Positions 60,113 through 64,000 of a stretch of DNA of 64,000 nt are shown piece after piece (the stretch's first letter is position 1; every line of letters starts with the position of its first letter). The notes below the pieces were generated by a model, which was not told where the DNA came from, made no database searches, and saw only the letters and a program-made list of their open reading frames with translations. Both the position numbers and the translations under genes were made by a program. The stretch comes from Shewanella halifaxensis HAW-EB4 (GTDB lineage: Bacteria > Pseudomonadota > Gammaproteobacteria > Enterobacterales > Shewanellaceae): positions 3,286,001-3,350,000 of the forward strand of contig NC_010334.1 in assembly GCF_000019185.1 (NCBI RefSeq), given 5' to 3'.

Positions 60113-61741
60113 ATGAAACAGCTGCTAAAGAGAATAAAGTTGATCACTGGGATCTCTGCGATTAACTTGTTACTCACCGCCTGTGGGCCACAGCAAGTTC
60201 CCGCGGGTTTAGTCTACTGCTCGGAAGGCAACCCTGAGACCTTTAATCCTCAGTTAGTGACCTCTGGGACCACTATCGATGCCACTTCACAACAGATCTA
60301 TGACAGTTTGGTCGATTATGATCCCGTCTCCGGTGAAATCGTGCCAGCGCTTGCCACCTCTTGGGAAACCTCAGAGGATGGCTTAAGCTATCACTTTAAG
60401 TTACGCTCAGGAGTAAAGTTCCATCATACCGCTTGGTTTACACCAACACGCGAATTTAACGCAGATGATGTATTATTTTCTTTTAATCGGATCATCGATA
60501 ACGATAACCCGTACCATCAAGTATCAAAAAGTGGCTACCCTTTCTTTCAGAGTATCGGTTTTAATCAAGCCGTCACCAATATAGAAAAAGTTGCCGATGA
60601 TGAAGTCATTTTTCACTTAGATCAAAGCGATGCATCATTTCTCGCTAATTTAGCAACCGGGTTCTCGGTCATTTTATCGAAAGAGTATGCCGATAAACTA
60701 CTGGTTGAAGGCACTCCGGAACGACTCGATAGACAGCCAGTCGGTACCGGCCCGTTTAAACTGGTCAAGTATGTCAAAAATGAATTTATTCGTTACCACC
60801 GCAATGACAATTTCTGGCGCACTTTGCCTGAATTTGAACAGCTTGTTTATAATATCACGCCACAAAGTAGTGCCAGACTCACTAAGTTGATCACTGGTGA
60901 TTGCAGCGTCTCCGCGCTGCCAAAGGCTGGCGAGCTCCCCGTGATTAAGCAACACCCTAACCTTGAGCTTGATACTCAACCTGGTTTCAATGTCGCATTC
61001 TGGGCCTTCAACACACAAAAGAAACCTTTTAATGATGTTCGGGTACGTCAAGCATTAGCCTACGCAGTCGATAAACACAGCATCCTAAGAGCGGTGTACC
61101 AAGAAACGGCAATAAAGGCGACGGGTATGTTGCCACCACAGTCTTGGGCTTACCATTACAATAAGAGTACTTATCAATATAACCCAGAAAAGGCACGCAC
61201 CTTATTGAAGGAGGCCGGAATAACCAATTTAAGTATAGATATTTGGGCTATGCCTGTGGCGCGTATTTATAATCCCAATGCACTTAAAACGGCCGAATTA
61301 ATCCAGGCAGATTTAGCCAATATTGGTGTGAATGTGAATATTGTCACCTATGATTGGAGCGTGTTTAACCAAAAGCTTAATCGAAAAGACTACGACTCTG
61401 TATTGATTGGTTGGAATGCCGATAATAGCGATCCAGACAATTTCTTCTCACCGATTATGAGTTGTGCTTCCCTCACTTCCTCGAGTAACCGTGCACATTG
61501 GTGCAATCTAGAGATGGATCGCATCTTGGCAAAAGCAAGAGCGACAACCTCAGAGCCCAAACGAAAAGCGCTTTATCAACAAGCTGAAGCGTTATTTGCA
61601 GAGCACATCCCTATGATGACCTTTGCCCATGCAACACAATTGACTTTTAAGAGTAAAAACGTCAAACAAACACAGCTTACCCCTTTTGGCGGGATCTCAT
61701 TTGAACGAGCCAAAATTATTACGCCTGAGGGAGACTTATAA
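60113..61741 (+). CDS. sapA: SapA-like ABC transporter peptide-binding lipoprotein
   Basis: A 542-residue solute-binding protein of the DppA/OppA family. Here the signal ends in a lipobox (LLTACG, cysteine at about 24), so it is a lipoprotein. The core has SEGNPETFNPQL, YDSLVDYDPVSGEIVPALATSWE and RQPVGTGPFKLVKY. It is first of sapABCD, next to pspF as in E. coli. Sap transporters are linked to antimicrobial peptide resistance in pathogens; in E. coli SapBCDF has been reported as a putrescine exporter. The ligand here is unknown. Confidence 0.92.
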   Translation: MKQLLKRIKLITGISAINLLLTACGPQQVPAGLVYCSEGNPETFNPQLVTSGTTIDATSQQIYDSLVDYDPVSGEIVPALATSWETSEDGLSYHFKLRSGVKFHHTAWFTPTREFNADDVLFSFNRIIDNDNPYHQVSKSGYPFFQSIGFNQAVTNIEKVADDEVIFHLDQSDASFLANLATGFSVILSKEYADKLLVEGTPERLDRQPVGTGPFKLVKYVKNEFIRYHRNDNFWRTLPEFEQLVYNITPQSSARLTKLITGDCSVSALPKAGELPVIKQHPNLELDTQPGFNVAFWAFNTQKKPFNDVRVRQALAYAVDKHSILRAVYQETAIKATGMLPPQSWAYHYNKSTYQYNPEKARTLLKEAGITNLSIDIWAMPVARIYNPNALKTAELIQADLANIGVNVNIVTYDWSVFNQKLNRKDYDSVLIGWNADNSDPDNFFSPIMSCASLTSSSNRAHWCNLEMDRILAKARATTSEPKRKALYQQAEALFAEHIPMMTFAHATQLTFKSKNVKQTQLTPFGGISFERAKIITPEGDL

Positions 61742-62772
61742 TGGGTCGATATCTTTTACGCAGATTAAACCTATTTTTTGCCACAACTCTTGTATTAGTT
61801 GGCGTTTTGTTTGTAACAACAGAACATTTCCCAGTTAATAAAGCTTTTGCCTTAACAGGAATTGTAGCCCCAACTGCTGAGCAATTGCAGCAAACAGAGG
61901 AAACCTATCAGCTAAATGGTAATCAACTAGAACAGTTTATTGCCTATGCACAGACGCGTTTAAGTGGTGATTTAGGTTTATCTATCACTTCTCAACGTCC
62001 GGTTATTGAAGAGTTAACTCAAGCACTGCCAGCTTCATTCGAGCTGGCTTTCATCGCAGCTCTAATCGCGACTCTACTTGGCGTACCTTTAGGAGTGCTA
62101 GCCTCGTTAAGCAAAAATAAAGTCACCCAACACAGCATTATGGCGATCACCCTAACGGGATACTCAATTCCCGTATTTTGGTTGGGGTTGACTCTGTCAT
62201 TATGGTTTGGTGTCCAGCTTGAGTGGCTACCTGTCTCAGGACGTATGAACCTTTTATATGCAATCGAGCCCATAACCGGATTGATGTTGGTAGACACCCT
62301 GCTCTCAGACTCTATTTATCGCCTTTCGGCGTTTCAAGATGCACTGTTTCATCTCATATTACCGTCGATAACATTAGCGGTACTGCCTTTTACTGTGGTT
62401 GTACGGATCACCCGTTCTGCAATGCTAAACATCATGGAGCAACCTTACATAAAAGCTGCTGAAGCCCGTGGTTTGCACACTGGAACAATAGTTTTACGAC
62501 ATGCACTGCCAAACGCACTCATTCCTGTTTTAAAGAACTTGGGACTAATGTTAGGTACTTTTGCAAGTTACGCCATGATAGTTGAAGTCATTTTTTCATG
62601 GCCGGGTGTTGGCAGTTGGTTGGTATCAGGTATTTATCAGCGTGATTACACGGTTATCCAAGGTGGCGTGTTAGGCGTCGCCCTTATCATCATCTTTTTA
62701 AGTATTTTAATTGAAGTACTTCATAACGCTTATAATCCGCTAAGCAGGAAAGAGCTCTATGCCGCGAATTAG
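61741..62772 (+). CDS. sapB: SapB-like ABC transporter permease
   Basis: A 343-residue inner-membrane permease with an N-terminal helix, a periplasmic loop and five further helices. The binding-protein-dependent transport (EAA-like) loop is around EARGLHTGTIVLRHALPNALIPVLKNLG (about 240-268). It overlaps the sapA stop by one base and sapC by 14 bases, so translation is coupled. It pairs with SapC to form the channel. Confidence 0.93.
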   Translation: MGRYLLRRLNLFFATTLVLVGVLFVTTEHFPVNKAFALTGIVAPTAEQLQQTEETYQLNGNQLEQFIAYAQTRLSGDLGLSITSQRPVIEELTQALPASFELAFIAALIATLLGVPLGVLASLSKNKVTQHSIMAITLTGYSIPVFWLGLTLSLWFGVQLEWLPVSGRMNLLYAIEPITGLMLVDTLLSDSIYRLSAFQDALFHLILPSITLAVLPFTVVVRITRSAMLNIMEQPYIKAAEARGLHTGTIVLRHALPNALIPVLKNLGLMLGTFASYAMIVEVIFSWPGVGSWLVSGIYQRDYTVIQGGVLGVALIIIFLSILIEVLHNAYNPLSRKELYAAN

Positions 62773-63649
62773 AATTTATCAAGAAGACCACATCCCTTCA
62801 CCGATGCAAAAGGTGTGGCAAGCATTTGCCGATAATCCCTTTGCATTAATGGGGCTTTGGGCTGTGTGTTGTTTACTCACATTAGCCGTATTTGGTCCTT
62901 GGATTGCCCCCTTTTCACCCGAACAGCAAGACCCGTTAGCGCTACTGTTACCGCCATCTTGGGATGCTAGCGGTACGGTTGAACACTTCCTTGGCACCGA
63001 TGATTTAGGCAGAGATATCTTCAGTCGTCTGCTCCATGGCGCTCACCTTACTTTTGGCATGGCACTAGGTATTGTACTGGCCTCGTTAGTGGTCGGTTTT
63101 ATCATCGGCTCGATTTCCGGCATGATGAAGGGCCTTAAGTCGTCGATATTGAGTCACTTACTGGACGCTTTATTATCGATCCCATCACTACTGTTAGCCA
63201 TTTTGGTTGTCGCCGTCATGGGGCCAGGCCTAGAAAACGTATTTTGGGCGGTGGGTATCGCCTTAACCCCGCAGTTTGTCAGAGCCATCCATCAAGCTGT
63301 GCACGAAGAGCTGCAAAAAGATTACGTCACGGCAGCCAAATTAGACGGAGCAAACTCCGTGCAAGTTTTTTGGTATGTCATTATGCCCAACGTATGGGAA
63401 ACCGTGATTATTCAAACTACGTTAGCGATTTCTGCTGCAATTTTGGACATCGCTGCACTAGGATTCTTAAATCTTGGTGCACAAGCACCGAGTCCAGAAT
63501 GGGGCGCTATGGTGTCTCAAGGATTAGATAACTTATTGACTGCCCCCTGGACTGTAACGATCCCCGGCGTTGCGATTTTATGTAGCGTTCTTGCTATTAA
63601 CTTAGTCGGTGATGGTCTGAGATCGGCGTTATCGCCCATCAGAAATTAA
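62759..63649 (+). CDS. sapC: SapC-like ABC transporter permease
   Basis: A 296-residue permease, exactly the usual SapC length, with the DppC-type N-terminus (PFALMGLWAVCCLL), GTDDLGRDIFSRLLHGAHLTF and the EAA-like loop AAKLDGANSVQVFWYVIMPN. It starts within the end of sapB (14-bp overlap) and ends 4 bp before sapD. Second half of the membrane channel. Confidence 0.95.
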   Translation: MPRIRIYQEDHIPSPMQKVWQAFADNPFALMGLWAVCCLLTLAVFGPWIAPFSPEQQDPLALLLPPSWDASGTVEHFLGTDDLGRDIFSRLLHGAHLTFGMALGIVLASLVVGFIIGSISGMMKGLKSSILSHLLDALLSIPSLLLAILVVAVMGPGLENVFWAVGIALTPQFVRAIHQAVHEELQKDYVTAAKLDGANSVQVFWYVIMPNVWETVIIQTTLAISAAILDIAALGFLNLGAQAPSPEWGAMVSQGLDNLLTAPWTVTIPGVAILCSVLAINLVGDGLRSALSPIRN

Positions 63650-63653
63650 TACT

Positions 63654-64000
63654 ATGCCTTTACTCGATATACGTAACCTCACCATTGAACTTGATACGCC
63701 TCATGGGCGAGTCAAAGCTTTGGAACGCGTCAGCTTGATGATTAACCCAGGCGAATTACACGGCCTAGTGGGTGAATCAGGCTCAGGTCGTACACTGCTC
63801 GCTCGTGCTATTTTAGGGGTACCGGGTCATAACTGGACCATTACTGCCGATCGTATGATGTGGGATGGCCAAAACCTAATGGACATGTCTACCAAGCAGC
63901 GGCGTAACTTAATGGGCAGTGAAATTGCGGTGATATTTCAAGATCCAACTGGCAGCTTAGATCCCGCAATCCAAGTGGGTAGTCAGCTAATTGAAGCCAT
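63654..64000 (+). CDS. sapD: SapD-like ABC transporter ATPase, partial
   Basis: The first 115 codons are in the window. Walker A reads GESGSGRT (40-47), with arginine where nearly all ABC ATPases have lysine; as I remember it, E. coli SapD has the same change (GESGSGRS), so this is a family trait and not a defect. The Q-loop appears as IFQDPTGSLDP. With the expected SapF just outside the window it would energise SapBC. Confidence 0.95.
   Translation, partial: MPLLDIRNLTIELDTPHGRVKALERVSLMINPGELHGLVGESGSGRTLLARAILGVPGHNWTITADRMMWDGQNLMDMSTKQRRNLMGSEIAVIFQDPTGSLDPAIQVGSQLIEA

Noticed and set aside
63654..64000. Loss of the Walker A lysine in SapD as a sign of inactivation
   Set aside because: As remembered, E. 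coli SapD has arginine at the same place, so it is a normal family feature.

Overview
The window looks like chromosome of a marine Shewanella-type gammaproteobacterium. The evidence is the protein families and a core gene order I remember from Shewanella: a TonB2-type operon, TonB-dependent receptor, porin, polB and dinG; then methionine gamma-lyase, ycjF, ycjX and pspCBA facing pspF and sapABCD. Base composition is moderately AT-rich. I see no phage, transposase, integrase or CRISPR array. The species assignment is inference, because no search could be run.

Layout. 1-3.3 kb: end of a membrane protein gene, then a glutamate/GABA-type antiporter with a glutaminase, which together resemble the glutamine-dependent acid-resistance pair. 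3.4-6.1 kb: an OXA-2-like class D beta-lactamase downstream of a TauE/SafE permease, facing a LysR regulator. 6.2-12.4 kb: a NERD protein with two degenerate kinase-like domains, an RraB-like protein, an S4 RNA-binding protein, an acetyltransferase, a parvulin, a DUF885 lipoprotein and a degenerate GGDEF protein. 12.4-23.8 kb: a six-gene TonB2-type energising operon, a large TonB-dependent receptor and a general porin. 24-31.4 kb: DNA polymerase II and a DinG helicase around a shared LexA box, a second TauE/SafE permease, PriC, DUF2057 and ComFB.

31.6-49.9 kb is the most interesting part: an accessory block that I read as a poly(3-hydroxybutyrate) (PHB) / 3-hydroxybutyrate utilisation and probably fermentation locus. 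It encodes a secreted PhaZ7-like PHB depolymerase, an outer-membrane porin, a lipoprotein hydrolase, two further alpha/beta hydrolases, an MFS transporter, a YdiF-type CoA-transferase, an R-specific enoyl-CoA hydratase, a FabV/TER-type enoyl-CoA reductase, an NAD-type 3-hydroxyacyl-CoA dehydrogenase, a thiolase, Pta, AckA and a LysR regulator. Together they could oxidise (R)-3-hydroxybutyrate to acetyl-CoA, reduce a second share to butyryl-CoA to recycle NADH, and make ATP through Pta-AckA. A 17-bp motif identical at 16 positions lies about 120 bp upstream of both the CoA-transferase and the dehydrogenase genes, in the same orientation relative to each gene, so the halves may be co-regulated.

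49.9-51 kb carries the SRP RNA gene on the minus strand, next to two ~110-bp direct repeats, one of which continues into a decayed piece of SRP RNA sequence. 51-64 kb: a ComEA-like protein, a SLC13/DASS anion transporter, methionine gamma-lyase, the psp-ycjXF envelope-stress operon with a sigma54-type promoter, pspF, and sapABC with the start of sapD running off the window.
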